A stretch of 64,000 nucleotides of DNA from Semisulcospira habei (lineage: Eukaryota; Mollusca; Gastropoda; Semisulcospiridae), in contig BTPG01000004.1 of assembly GCA_036245525.1 (NCBI GenBank), positions 14,635,047 through 14,699,046 on the forward strand, in the 5' to 3' direction. The position numbers and the translations under genes are program-made. Below are positions 11,855-22,410 of the stretch, one piece after another. The notes below the pieces were generated by a model. It had not been told where the DNA came from. It was given only the letters and a program-made list of their open reading frames with translations, and made no database searches. Every line of letters starts with the position of its first letter. The first letter of the stretch is position 1.

Positions 11855-12049
11855 GGGCACCTGGAATAGCGTTTTTTATCTTTGCATGATGATGAGGATG
11901 ATATGATGATGCCATGGTAGTCCATGTGGTTTAGGGACTGCGTGACATGGCCGCATTCCACGCTTCCTGTCATAAATATCCTGGTGTTAACCAGGCCCGG
12001 GAACTGCGGACACCTGCGGTGCCAGCCGTGTAATCATCCACACCTTGCG

Positions 12050-12262
12050 ATGCGTCATAACCCGGGTAACACCCCCAAAGTCGCACCCGTGAAGTGGGTG
12101 AGTCTCGGCTGCATGGGATCAGCCTTCCCATTGGGTCCATAGCACACCCGCTCTGGGTAGGAGCCGACCCAGGTAGGAAAAATCCCGCTTGACTCGGCTG
12201 GGATTCGAACCCGGATCTCCCGGCCGCCAGTCCGACGCGCTAACCACTGCGCTACGGAGGCC
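12050..12262 (-). mobile_element. tRNA-derived SINE
   Basis: On the minus strand, box A (TAGCGCAGTGGTTAGCGCG, 12254-12236) and box B (GGTTCGAATCC, 12211-12201) are perfect pol III promoter elements. The tRNA-like head is followed by about 130 bases of non-tRNA body. The sequence flanking the head does not form an acceptor stem and there is no CCA end, which separates it from a true tRNA gene. Its family differs from the SINEs at 5575 and 34645. Confidence 0.8.
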
Positions 12263-12264
12263 GG

Positions 12265-12954
12265 TTTATTAAGCAGATTTGGTTGCCACCTTATTTTAAT
12301 TGAGAAAATAGACCTAGACAGTGTGTATATCATTGATTTTTTACTGGCGTAAGCGTGCGCGTGTGTTTGTGTGCGATCGCCGTTATCGGGAATTTCCACT
12401 GACAACGCGCCAGGGCTCAGGATAGCGGCAAGCCGTCGCGATCAATAAACCCGGCTGAATAAACACGCATACATCGTTGAGATACTGTTTAGCACGGGTG
12501 CTGATGTCAATGCTTATAGAGATGGAACAATGTGTCTTACAACAGAACCAAATTTATTTATGCCGCATTGACAAACTTGCGTTTATTTGAAATCACTGGG
12601 GTGAATTAAAGATGGGGTGGTGGTTTCGTAGTAGTATGGATAGACACGGTCGAAATTCCTGCAAAGTTTGTGATCAATTGTTACACTACCGCAGCCACAC
12701 GCAAGGGCGCACGGTGTTGTGGCGGGATGGAAGACGCAGCCAGACAAGAGTGTTTCCAGAAGAGTCTTTTATTTCTTGGTCATCGTGAGTCTACTAGGTT
12801 GGGCATAACCAACCTACCAACATGACATACAAAAAATGGCAAAAATCTGGAGCTCGGTCTCTCGCTCCCCAGCTCTCTCTATCTATCTCGTTTCCTTCGT
12901 TGTGTGCTCCCTCTCCCTGGTGTTTTTCCCCCCACTATATATACACGTTCTGGA
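12265..12954 (-). other. Mostly unassigned; possible LTR fragment at 12714-12954
   Basis: No gene is supported. On the minus strand, a TATA-like TATATATAG (about 12945) lies upstream of an AATAAA (about 12770), and the segment ends CCCGCCACAACA at 12714. This is the order expected in an LTR (promoter, polyadenylation signal, CA end). No partner LTR or internal region is present, so the assignment is weak. Confidence 0.3.
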
Positions 12955-13332
12955 GGGCATCTATGGGATAAAGAATTTCATCACGCAAAAAGAGGCAGAC
13001 GTAAAGGCCTCACGAGGGTCCTAAACAACGTACCCATCCTACTCTCAGGCAAAAGGAAAGACCAAACCCGACTAACAAGAATCAGACTAGGGGGCGAGAG
13101 ATACCTGGTCCACCCCAACCCAGTCATATGTACATGCGGCCACACACTCACAACAGAACACATACTCCTAGACTGCCCTACCATAAACCACGCCAGAGCT
13201 AGACTAGAAGACATACTAAACCCACCTCTCACACTGGAAGGTCTCATAAACCCCACCCCAGACACTTGGCACACCACTGCAAACCAGACAATACAACTAC
13301 TTAACAAACACCTCCTGATCCAACACATCTAA
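12955..13332 (+). pseudogene. LINE ORF2 C-terminus (after RNase H)
   Basis: The open frame contains QTRLTRIRLGGERYLVHPNP, then CTCGHTLTTEHILLDCP. That is the C-terminal zinc-binding tail that follows RNase H in I/Jockey-type LINE polymerases (C-x-C-G-H...EH-x-L-x-D-C). The catalytic domains are absent, and the left edge abuts an unrelated AT-rich sequence at about 12955. A short repeated GAACGAAGGA tail and a C-run follow the stop at 13332, consistent with an element 3' end. Confidence 0.75.
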
Positions 13333-13727
13333 ACAAACGACCCGTCACTGACGACGGGAACGAAGGAGAACGAAGGAGAACCCCCCCCCCCCCCCCCCCC
13401 GCCTCTACGACCCAACCCCCATAGGGCGCGGGCAGCCATGATGCAAGATTGTAAAACTAGCGATGCGCGGGCACCAGCGACAGACAGAACTAAACCCCCT
13501 TCTCCCCCCCCCCCCCTTGGCCCATCCCCCCCCCCCCCGGACGAAATCAGCGCCAGCTGGAAGTCCTTGTCCCTTCAATAATAGCATAGCATAGGAGCTA
13601 CAAGCATCCGATCATCCATCGCCCGCTCGCTGCAGTCGGACCGAGCGGACGGTTTCACCGCGCTCTGCCCACAGCAAGCCACGGTACGCCCAGCTGCCCA
13701 GCCACTACGAAAGTTAAACGACCAAGA
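13333..13727. other. C-rich leader upstream of unknown ORF
   Basis: Contains C homopolymers near 13381-13400, 13505-13517 and 13527-13538. From about 13539 it shows CGAAATCAGCGCCAGCTGG followed by GGAGCTACAAGC, which is closely matched at 19805-19875 in front of the paralogous ORF. It is therefore the shared 5' leader of a repeated element. I see no coding region. Confidence 0.6.
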
Positions 13728-14345
13728 ATGCCAAATCGAAGACGCCAACCCGCCCTTCTCAGGGCATCCAGCCAGACAGACAGCACACCAAGAACAAGAA
13801 GTCGAATGGATGACATCCCAGATCTACCTGAGATTCCTATGCTAGAGCCAGGCGAACACCCTAGCGCATACCTACCACGTATGCAAGCCTACGCCGACAT
13901 GATGAGAGCAACGCTTTCACCATACAGCAAAAGCGGCCGATTCACAACAGAAATGACCACCCACCAAGCAGCGTACTCAAACTCCCCCATCGCCTTCGAC
14001 TCAGCAGTACACGAGGCCGACCATCAATCGGAACCAGAATTCGAGCAGGACCCTTCACCAGCCTCCCCGCTGGTCCATATCCCAGAGCACCTATCAAGAG
14101 AGAGGGAATGGACCATGGCTGGATCAATGGACCTTGACGGCCTCGTGAGACTGCTGACAGCCGCCGCACCAGCCATCATCTCCTCAGAGGGAGACAGCTA
14201 CCACCGGGCGCGAACCACCACCCGGTGGTTGTTTGAAAACGAATATCTCAAGAACTTTCACCCGCCCACGACAGCTAGCCACGGATGTCAGGGAGTCCCC
14301 CTGACACAGGAAGCGGAAACCCAAAGCTCCGCACCCACCACCTAA
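13728..14345 (+). CDS. Unknown repeated-element ORF, copy 1
   Basis: A 205-codon frame of unknown function. Its C-terminal half shares a domain with the ORF at 19969: VHIPEHLSRERE against VVIPESLTRERP, then an acidic or hydrophobic segment (LVRLLTAAAPAIIS against LVLLLQDAYAVPVI), then YHRA, then RWL. After the stop at 14345 a different frame (14447-14980) continues with Thr/Pro-rich sequence that again matches the tail of copy 2, so copy 1 is probably frameshifted. The N-terminus (MPNRRRQPALLR) is basic. The 5' leader is shared with copy 2. A retrotransposon ORF1 is the likeliest explanation, because a LINE 3' end lies just upstream, but no named domain is visible. Confidence 0.45.
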   Translation: MPNRRRQPALLRASSQTDSTPRTRSRMDDIPDLPEIPMLEPGEHPSAYLPRMQAYADMMRATLSPYSKSGRFTTEMTTHQAAYSNSPIAFDSAVHEADHQSEPEFEQDPSPASPLVHIPEHLSREREWTMAGSMDLDGLVRLLTAAAPAIISSEGDSYHRARTTTRWLFENEYLKNFHPPTTASHGCQGVPLTQEAETQSSAPTT

Positions 14346-14446
14346 TCGACGGGAAGCCAAGCCTCCCCGCTGACTAAAGAGAAAGACACCAACACAACGC
14401 CAACGACCACCAAAGAAACGGGCAGCAGGACGGAACCCCACACAAC

Positions 14447-14980
14447 GTGCACGGAAGCCAGCACCTCCACAACCACAACCTCGAAGGACCAAGCCACAGA
14501 CCCGATCCCGACCAACGGACCCAGCAACCCGCCACACCGACAACGCAGACGACCACCCCTACACATCCGGACCCGGGAGAAGAAGACGAAAGACCAACGG
14601 CCACCACTACTCCCCACGCCGCCACCACACATGCGGTTGCCACCACGACACCACCACCCACCCCAACCACGTCAGCGACCGACGCCACGACCCTGAATCA
14701 ACTGGCCACCACCACCACCACCTCAACTCCCCAGGCCACACCTTCACCTGCAGCAACGGTTTTTCCGGCCGCCACCACCCCCGCCACCACTCATCCAACA
14801 CCTCCTAGAGTGGCTGGCGAACCAACTCCCTCCAGCCTGGCCATAGCAACGGTCCTCCGGCCACACCACCCACCTCCTACACCATCAACCACCCGGCCCC
14901 GGCAACACCACCAGCCGATGCAGCAACGGAGCGGCAGACGGACAGAGAGACAACCAGCGCCCCCTCCCCTGGCCCACCCA
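14447..14980 (+). pseudogene. Thr/Pro-rich continuation of unknown ORF copy 1
   Basis: This low-complexity frame is rich in Thr, Pro, Ala and His. A block containing TTPPPTPTTSATD and LATTTTTSTPQ corresponds to TATPPPTPSTPAPD and LAATTTTLPPQ in copy 2 (about 20755-20855). It is cut at about 14981 by the 3' tail of the L2-type LINE. It lies in a different frame from 13728-14345, so one indel separates the two parts. Confidence 0.5.
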
Positions 14981-15156
14981 AATAATAATAATAATTACGG
15001 TATTTATAATGCGCTTATCTTATAATAATTATAACTCTAAGCGCACACTCACAACTCGCGCGCGCATGCGCACGCTTTAGACAATGACTCACGTACCACA
15101 AACAGTGAAATACATTACGACGGTCAGCTTGGGGTGGGGAGTGTGGTGATATAGTG

Positions 15157-16989
15157 CTAAAACTGTTGAAAGAGGTGAGTTTTGAGGGCGGACTGGAAGG
15201 AGGAGAGAGAGTGTTTCTGACGGAGAGAGAGTGGGAGAGTGTTCCAGGTGGATGGACCGTAGACGGAGAAGGAGCGGGGGCCAAAAGTGTTAAGTTTGGT
15301 GCGAGGGATGTGGAGGCGGAGAGGGTCGGAGGCAGAGCGGAGGGAGCGGGAAGGTGTGTAGAGGTGAAGTAAGTTGGAGAGATAGGCAGGAGCGCAGTTG
15401 TTCAGAGATTTGTAGCAGAGAGACAGAACTTTGTATTGGATGCGTTGGGGGATGGGGAGCCAGTGAAGGAGTTTGAGCAGGGGTGTGATGTGGTCGGATT
15501 TTTTCTTTCTGAGGACGAGGCGGGCAGCATTGTTCTGGACGCGTTGGAGAGTGAAGATGGTGGAGTGAGGGAGACCGGAAAGGAGAGAGTTGCAATAGTT
15601 GATGCGAGATAAGATGAGAGAGACAGCAAGTTTGGTGGCAGCTTCGGTAGTGAGGTATTTTCTGATCTGACTGATGCGGCGGAGGTGGAAATAGCATGCC
15701 TGGGTCGTGGCGGAGACGAAGCTGGTCATGGACAGAGAGGAATCGAGGATGACGCCGAGGTTCTTGGCCGAGTCAGAGAGGGAGATGGGGGTGCTATCGA
15801 GTTGAAGGTGGAGAGAGGGAGGGAGCTGGGAGAGTTTTTGGCGAGTGCCTACCAGCATGGCTTCCGTTTTGTCGTCGTTCAGTTTCAGCTTGTTTGCTGT
15901 CATCCAGTTTTTCACGTCTTCGTAGCAGTCAGCCGTGCGAGTCAGTAGTGACTGAGTGTTGTCGAGTTTGTCTTTGTCTTGCAGTTGTGAGTCGTCAGCG
16001 TAGAGGTGGTGGTGTATGCGGTGAGACTGTATGATGTTGGACAGAGGAGAGGTGTAGAGTGTGAAAAGGACCGGTCCCAGGACGGATCCCTGTGGAACTC
16101 CGCAGGAGAGCATTACCGGGTTGGAAGAGACGCCGTTGATGGTGACGGACTGCTGTCTGTCAAAGAGGTAGGAGAGAAACCAGGAGTGAGCAGAGTCAGT
16201 GATGCCGAAGGAGTGGTGGAGTCGGTGGAGGAGGATAGAGTGGTCTATGGTGTCAAAGGCGGCAGAGAGATCGAGTAGTGTAAGAAGGGAGATGTTGCCA
16301 GAGTCAGTGGAGAGGAGCAGCTCGTTTAAGATATGTAGAAGGGCTGTTTCAGTGCTGTGATGTTTGCGATAGGCAGACTGGAATGGACTGAGGAGGTTGT
16401 TGTCGGTGAGATGGAGGTTGAGCTAGTTGAGAACAACCTTCTCAAGAAGCTTGGACAGGAAAGAGAGATTGGAGACTGGGCGATAGTTCTTGAGTTCGTT
16501 TGGGTCGAGGTTGTGTTTTTTGAGGAGAGGACGGACGATGGCGGACTTGAAGATATCGGGGACGGAGCCGTTTTCTAGAGATGCGTTGATGATGTCGGTA
16601 ATGAAGGGTAGAAGTTTTGGAAGGCCGTCACGGTAGAGAGAAGCTGGGAGGGGGTCAAGTTCGCAGGTTTTGAAGGGCATGGACTTTATGGTCTTGAGGA
16701 CTTCATCCTTAGAGACGGTACGGAAGGACGAGAGGGGAGTGCCGAAAAAGGTGGGGTCGGGAGGGCAAGGCGGAGGAGGCAGGGTGTCGAGTGTGTCGCG
16801 CAGATTTTGGATTTTGTCCGAAAAATAGGTAGAGAAAGCAGACGGGAGTTCTTCTTTGCTGTGTGTGTTGGGGAGAGGAGAGTCTTTAGAAGTGCCTAGG
16901 AGTGTGTTCATGGTGGCGTAGAGGGTTTTGGAAGAGGTGGATTCCAGGATTTGGTTTTGAAGGTGTTTGCGTTTAGAGTCGGAGATCAT
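15157..16989 (-). pseudogene. L2-type LINE reverse transcriptase and C-terminal domain
   Basis: The minus-strand frames 16989-16423 and 16113-15157 carry the polymerase. The first has a linker and fingers region with KTCELDPLPASLYR and LKNYRPVSNLSFLSKLLEKV. The second has GVPQGSVLGPVLF, the catalytic YADDSQL, thumb residues (KNLGVILDS), then LQRVQNNAARLV and the C-terminal FGPRSFSVYGPSTWNTLP. This order is typical of the L2/CR1 group. Between 16423 and 16113 the frame is broken by a stop (a TAG at about 16420), where motif 3 to 4 sequence such as FDTI is found in other frames. The copy is therefore not intact but only mildly decayed. Confidence 0.85.
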
Positions 16990-17456
16990 TTTGCAGACTT
17001 TGGATCTGGTTGTTTGGAAGATCTGTCTGTGAACGGTGAGGTCAGATGAGCGCCAGAGGCGTTCCGCTTGTCGGCGCTCGCGCTTGGCCTCAGCTATGTC
17101 ATCAGTGATCCAGGGGGAGGGGAGTCGGTTGGGTATGGAGCAGGTGGTGACAGGGGCATGGGTGTCTAGAAGTTTTCGAAGGGAGGAATCGAAATGGGAT
17201 GCAAGATCGGGAGAGGGGGCGGGGTCCGAGAGAAGGTCGACAGCTTCGTCGAAGAAGCTCTCGCGGTTGACAGATTTTAGTTTGCGGCGAGAGACAACGA
17301 GCTTGGTTTTTTTCGGGGGAGGTAGATTGAGGGAGGCGAGAATAGCGAAGTGGTCAGAAGCACAGAGGAGGTGTCAGAGTCGATAAAGAGTTGATCGGAG
17401 GTGCGGGTGATGATCCAGTCGAGGGTGTGGCTAAGTCGGTGGGTGGGTTTAGTGAT

Positions 17457-18358
17457 GTGTTGTTGTCACAGAGTGCCTGGTCAGGGTTAAATTACTGATT
17501 AGGGTTAACATGTGGGGGCAAAGCCCAGGCGCGTGATAAATGGGCACGCTGAAAAGGAATCCCGGCGTACGTCGGTAGAATAATGTGTGAGCCAGGTTAA
17601 ATGGACATCGGTATATGTCAAGGTGTCCAAAAGGCCGGAAGAAGTCAGGAGTGTCTTGTGAGAGAATATGTCAAATAGACATTAATAAATGTTTAAGTGT
17701 CTAGGCATGGGTATGGAGGGTCCACGTGGTAAAAATAATGTGGGACTGTGGATAAGTAGAAGTAAAAGTTGAATTAGGCAGATGTATATAAGGAATGGTC
17801 GGTGGGCGTTTAGGCCCCCCGTTGCTGAAGTGACACGTTGTGGTACCCTCTAGACAGCGCACCGACCATTACCATGTTTTCAAGATAACGCCTCGCATTG
17901 TTGGGTGAGTGGACTTAAGCTTTTATTGTATCAAATGCCAGAAGTAAATATGGTGATGTAAACTCCTTCACTCTCCCCTTATGTCTGAGAATGCTTGAAG
18001 TGTGAATGATCCTGTTTGTAATTCGTAATGTGCTTTGATTGTCAGCGTTAAACGTTGTTTTGGTTAGTTGTTGTGATGTTAGCTGTTGTGTGATTAGTTG
18101 TTGTATGTGATGTTTAGAGAGGTACATGAGTTTGGCATGACGGAAGCCTGATTAGTGTCCTCAGCCACCGTACCTCTCAGATAAGCGAGTCTGCCCTATT
18201 TCTGATCGTACAACTAATTAACACGTATGGGTCAGCCTGATTGGCGATGCTTCTTGCATTCATGCAGTAGCGATTTGATAAGGAGATACGTGCTCCAGAA
18301 TCCCCAGGAGCGTGTTAGACCATTTAAACACGTTGATTAATCGATCCTTAAACGGCTG
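17457..18358. mobile_element. 0.9-kb insert within the L2 endonuclease, possible solo LTR
   Basis: The L2 endonuclease reading is interrupted here, and AGTGAT stands immediately on both sides (17451-17456 and 18359-18364), as expected for a target duplication. The insert has no long ORF. On the plus strand it has a TATA-like TGTATATAAGG at about 17784, roughly midway, and it begins TGTTGTTGTCACAG, which would suit an LTR, but its right end is not the expected CA. A solo LTR or a non-autonomous DNA element are both possible. Confidence 0.45.
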
Positions 18359-19664
18359 AGTGATATTGTGTAAGATTGTGGTTTGAAAGTGACGTGCAGA
18401 GGCGTTTTGTGTCAGGGTGGTCGGGTTTGTCAAAGTGGAAGTTAAAGTCGCCTAGAAGGATGTGTTTTCCGGGTCGTGTGCTATAGTGTTCGAGGAGGAG
18501 GTCGAACTCGGTGAGGAAAATGGAGTTTGTGAGTTTGTTTTGAGAGCTTGGAGGGGGGCGATAGATACATGAGAAGATGAGGGACTGGCCAGGGAGTGTT
18601 GCTACGGCCTCGACAGATTCAAAGGAGGGATGAGCAAAAGGTAGAGACTGAGAGAAGGAGAGGTGAGCGGAAAGACAGTCCCTGTAGATGATGGCAATGC
18701 CACCCCCTCTGAAAGCGCGCGGGAAGGAGGCCAGGCGGTAGCCACTCGGAGTGACGCTGGCGATGATGGGTTCGTCGCCAGCCGAGCGGAGCCACGTTTC
18801 GGTGATCACGACAATATCTAGGTCATTGTCTAGAATGAAGTCGGAAATCACGTCAGCTTTGCCATCTTTGCAGACAGACTGGGCATTAAATAGACACAGT
18901 TTTAGGTTGGAAGAGACAGCAGAGGGAGAAGAAACGGACGAAGAAGAGGACAGAGGAGGGGGAGGGTAGGGAGGGGGGAGAGAGGATGGAGGGGGGAAAG
19001 AGGAGTGAGGGGTGGAGTGGGGAGGAGGAACAGTCGGGGAAGGATAACCGGGTAAGAAAGAGGATGCGAGAGGGGGGTGGGGGAGGGGGAGAGGGGAGAG
19101 GGGGAGGAAGGGGAGTAGAAACAGATGAGGAAGAGTGATGGGGAGGGTGACGGGGAGGAAAAAGGGGGAGGATGGGAGGGGGAGGAGAAAGCAGGCGAAG
19201 GAGGAGGGGGTGAGGAGAGGAAGGGGGATGAGGGTGGGGGAGTGGGCAGCCGAGGAGGGCATGGAGCAGTGAATGAGGAAGGGAGGAGAAGAAATGGGAG
19301 AAGAAGGAAGGGGGAGGAGGCGGGGAGGCGGGGGGAGGCGGAAGGGGTGGGAGGGCATTGGAAGAGATGAAGAAGTGTGTGGTAGTGTGTGTGTTTGTGC
19401 GTCCTGCCTTCTGCTAATTCCGCCCCTGCGGCCTCTCTTGCGCAATCGGATGCCGCTTAAGGCGACTGCAACACTGTCGGCGGCACCAGATGCGGAGTGG
19501 GTGGCATGGCGACGTAGAGATAGCAGTTGTTGGCGTGTGTATCTGATGAGCATGATTATTTGTGAGGACAAGAAAGAGAAAGACGGGAAGAGGGTGCAGC
19601 AGGGTGTATGAGTAAGTGTGTGTGTGCCGAAGTGTGTGAGCAGTGCGGTAGGGAAGAGACGCAA
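18348..19664 (-). pseudogene. L2-type LINE endonuclease with Pro-rich N-terminus
   Basis: This is a 438-codon minus-strand frame. Residues 1-100 are mixed and residues about 100-250 are extremely Pro/Ser-rich. The endonuclease follows: LFNAQSV, IVVITETWL (catalytic Glu), RGGGIAIIYRD, CIYRPPPSS and LLGDFNFH (catalytic Asp). The family function is to nick target DNA for target-primed reverse transcription. The frame ends at 18348 only because the 0.9-kb insert begins. The domain continues beyond the insert at about 17450 with THRLSHTLDWIIT. The first Met at 19664 is the most upstream available, but the true start is uncertain. Confidence 0.8.
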
Positions 19665-19968
19665 GGGAGAAAACTGATGTACAGTAGGTGTGTGTGCGCG
19701 CCGGTCGGTGTGTGTGTGTGTGAGTGTGATAGGGGAGCGACGCTGATAATACGCGAAACCTACACTGAAAGGGCTAAATGGACACCCCCACCCCCCCCCC
19801 CCCCGGGCGAAATCAACGAGAGTTGGAAGCCCTAGTCCCTGTCAAACATCATCATCATCATCATCGGAGCTACAAGCCCCCTCTCTCCCCTCCGATACGG
19901 CCACAAGACCAAATACGACGGGCACCCTCGCCCCCCAGCAAGCAAGCTACCCGCCACACCAGAGCGCT

Positions 19969-20943
19969 GTGGAGGGAGAGTCGCAAGGATTCTCCATACC
20001 ACCAGATATACAGAGCTTTTTCGAGCGATACAGCCAATACGCTGAACCACCGCCACCCTTCTTCCAGTACCCACCACCACCACCAACACTAGACAGAATG
20101 CCCGAGGTCCCACCCGGCCTCGAGTACCCACCACTACTACTACAGGAAGAGGAGGAGCCCTCGTCGGAGCCCTCGTCGTGGGCCGATTCCCCCTGCTCCC
20201 CACCGCCGGTCGTCATCCCCGAATCACTAACTCGGGAGCGGCCGGCATCGTCGGAGGAGGGGGCGACTCTGCTCAGGGGGGTGGACTTCGAGGAGCTGGT
20301 ACTCCTCCTACAAGACGCGTACGCCGTTCCGGTCATCATGTCGACTGATGGCAGCCCATACCACCGTGCATTGGTCGCCGCCCGGTGGCTGGTGCACGCG
20401 GGTGCCATCAGGGACCTTGAGCCCCCCATGTCGAAGGACACGGCCAGCCAGGCCACAGCCACCACGACGGAAACGGAGAGTCAAGTCACCACTGACTCCC
20501 CACCAACCGCTGAAAAGACCACCGGCACCACGCCACCCGACCCAAGACCAAAACACGGAGACAGAGGTCCCACCAGCTCCGGAGAAGACCCTACAGGATG
20601 CGGGTACAGACCCGCCCCCTCAACAGCTACCACCACCACAGGCGGGCAACGGAACAGTCACCGGCCCGCGACAACCAAGAAGACGCCACCGACCGCCCAA
20701 ACACCAACGACACCAACGCCCACCACTGCTCGCCACACCGCCACCACATATGCGGCTGCCACCGCAACACCGCCACCTACCCCGTCCACGCCAGCGCCCG
20801 ACCCCTCGACCAAGAATCGACTGGCCGCCACCACCACCACCCTACCTCCCCAGACCCTACCAATTCCTAAAAAGATGCATCAGGTCAAGCCTTTACCCCA
20901 TGTCTTTTTCTGGAACTTAGGAAGGAGGGGGCAGGGGATCTAA
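19969..20943 (+). CDS. Unknown repeated-element ORF, copy 2
   Basis: A 324-codon frame of unknown function, uninterrupted and more complete than copy 1. Order: Pro-rich N-terminus (PPPPFFQYPPPPP, about residues 27-40), acidic stretch (LLLQEEEEPSSEPSS, about 56-70), shared domain (IPESLTRERP, VDFEELVLLLQDAYAVPVIM, YHRA, ARWL, about 83-150), then a Thr/Pro-rich tail to the end. The 5' leader (about 19800-19875) matches that of copy 1 at 13539. Codons in the shared domain are GC-rich. The conserved block with two variable flanks suggests a retrotransposon ORF1 or gag-like protein, but there is no zinc knuckle and no pol-like region follows, so the identity stays open. Confidence 0.5.
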   Translation: MEGESQGFSIPPDIQSFFERYSQYAEPPPPFFQYPPPPPTLDRMPEVPPGLEYPPLLLQEEEEPSSEPSSWADSPCSPPPVVIPESLTRERPASSEEGATLLRGVDFEELVLLLQDAYAVPVIMSTDGSPYHRALVAARWLVHAGAIRDLEPPMSKDTASQATATTTETESQVTTDSPPTAEKTTGTTPPDPRPKHGDRGPTSSGEDPTGCGYRPAPSTATTTTGGQRNSHRPATTKKTPPTAQTPTTPTPTTARHTATTYAAATATPPPTPSTPAPDPSTKNRLAATTTTLPPQTLPIPKKMHQVKPLPHVFFWNLGRRGQGI

Positions 20944-21578
20944 CTGTGTATGTCCAGCGCTGAGTAATTCTCCTTGGTATGTTTACTATTATTTATGTGT
21001 ACTAGTGTGTTTAGATGCTTTTAGGTGTGCGTATGTATGTGGAAGGGTATGGGAGTGGGGTGGATGGGTATATGTACTATATGAGGTGTGATCAGTAAGT
21101 ATCAGGACTGGTGCTATAGTAAGGGAGCAAAAATAGGCACATTTATGTTATACATGGCTAAGTTGGTCCCATCAGGCAAAGAAGGGGTGAAGGTCTGGCA
21201 TCAACTCTACAACGTTGTACGTTGACGATAAGTCTAAAGTCTGACATTCAACCTATACGTTACAACATTGTACGGTGACAATAGGTTTCGGTTTCCAAGC
21301 TCTGGCATCCACTCTACAACGCTGCACATTGATGATAGGTCCAACTGAGGTCTGGCAGCCACTCTACAACTGTACGTTGTCAAAAGGTGCAAGGTCCAGC
21401 ATCCACCCTACAAAGCAGTTGATGGGGGCAATGTCTGGCATCCCCTGTAAGTAGTCGATAGGTAGCTTTGGTTTGTTCTATCCCTGAATCCACTGTTTTA
21501 GTAGTCTGTGGACAGAAAATAGAACCATTTATTTTATAAAACTGTATGACAAACGTTTCATACGTCATATATACATGA
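20944..21578. repeat. Degenerate tandem repeats (about 21185-21440) in otherwise empty DNA
   Basis: Four or five imperfect units share the phrases TCTGGCATCCACTCTACAAC, TGTACGTTG and GATAGGTC, spaced roughly 60-70 bases. No gene is supported. The segment near 20949 (TGTCCAGCGCTGAGTAATTC) recurs at about 55784 with one or two changes, so it is a dispersed repeat edge. Confidence 0.5.
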
Positions 21579-21941
21579 ATGCTGTTGTTAGGAATTTCTC
21601 AAGTTGTTCAACCGGCGACTTGGGCTGTAGTGGACGCAGACTGTGTTTTGGAAATCCATGTAAATCTAACGTGCAAAATCCCCATCCATAAAAATAACAT
21701 GGATACAAAGTGGTTTCAGCAAGAGGCATACATTATCATGTGCCCCCGCAACTGCGAAGGCTATGAGGAATTTTTACTTCCTGCAGTCCAGTGGAGGGTG
21801 ATGTTTACGTTTTCTAGACAGTTTCTAGAAGAGTTTAAAAGAAAGGCGTTTCACACATGTCTTTTTAAACATTGTACACCGTTTATAAATAAAGACTACC
21901 AACAACGAAAAGCAGCGACGTCAGTTAGTCATGGCAGATAG
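21579..21941 (+). CDS. Unrecognised 120-aa ORF
   Basis: This complete ATG-to-stop frame has a mixed, protein-like composition with five cysteines and several aromatic residues (VVDADCVLEIHVNLTC, TKWFQQEAYIIMCPRNCEGY, FSRQFLEEFKRKAF). I do not recognise the family. It ends about 110 bases before the left LTR of the gypsy-type element. It has no signal peptide or membrane segment that I can see. It might be an exon of a host gene or a relic, because no promoter, splice partner or second copy is evident. Confidence 0.3.
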   Translation: MLLLGISQVVQPATWAVVDADCVLEIHVNLTCKIPIHKNNMDTKWFQQEAYIIMCPRNCEGYEEFLLPAVQWRVMFTFSRQFLEEFKRKAFHTCLFKHCTPFINKDYQQRKAATSVSHGR

Positions 21942-22052
21942 CCAGTTTCCACTATAAGCATAGCCAACGCTTCGAGCTCTCGAAGATCTGTGCCTGCTGG
22001 AGATGTTCGCAGTGTTGTCTATGCTTATGGGACACACTGTTTATTTGCCGTG

Positions 22053-22410
22053 TGTGAAAGGCTTCTCCTCTCTCCTTTCAAAATAATACACCAAGTACTG
22101 AACTTCTTTTCAACTTTCTGTATTCTGGTTTACAGTCCTTCTCTGCCGGCCGCCAGCTCTCAACTAACTCATTCTTCCCCTTTCTCACCCTCTACACCCT
22201 TCCTCTCTATCTTGATTAAAACTACCCGACCCTTGATCTATGACATCTGACAGTGGACAGTAAACAGACCCCTGCCCCCGCCTTAACTAATTGGTAAGCC
22301 TTCACCACATCCCGGCTGCATCTCTGCAAGACGGTAAACATTCTCACGCTGCAACAGTCACACCCTAATTACTGGTTCCACCGGACCCTGAATATCTCTA
22401 CATCTTGACA
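22053..22410 (-). repeat. 3' LTR of the gypsy-type element
   Basis: Coded on the minus strand, it starts TGTCAAGATG and ends CCTTTCACA, giving the standard TG...CA termini. By eye it differs from the right LTR by about four substitutions and one single-base indel. Confidence 0.9.

Larger units (their letters stand above)
14981..19775 (-). mobile_element. L2-type LINE, nearly complete, with one insertion
   Basis: The element runs right to left. It has a 5' region with a Pro-rich N-terminus, an endonuclease (18348-19664), a 0.9-kb foreign insert (17457-18358), the endonuclease remainder and linker (about 16990-17450), the reverse transcriptase (about 15900-16989) and the C-terminal domain (15157-15900). 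A 3' UTR of about 170 bases ends in an AATAAT microsatellite at 14981-14995. The same 3' UTR occurs at 30155-30313 plus 33617-33775. The element sits between the two copies of the unknown Pro/Thr-rich ORF. I found no convincing target duplication. Confidence 0.8.

Noticed and set aside
9152..11869. Long plus-strand ORFs of Ile/Ser/His/Leu repeats
   Set aside because: They are frames through the TCATC satellite, which simply lacks stop codons.
12182..12256. Possible tRNA gene on the minus strand
   Set aside because: Box A and B are good, but no acceptor stem forms and a non-tRNA body follows, so it is a SINE.
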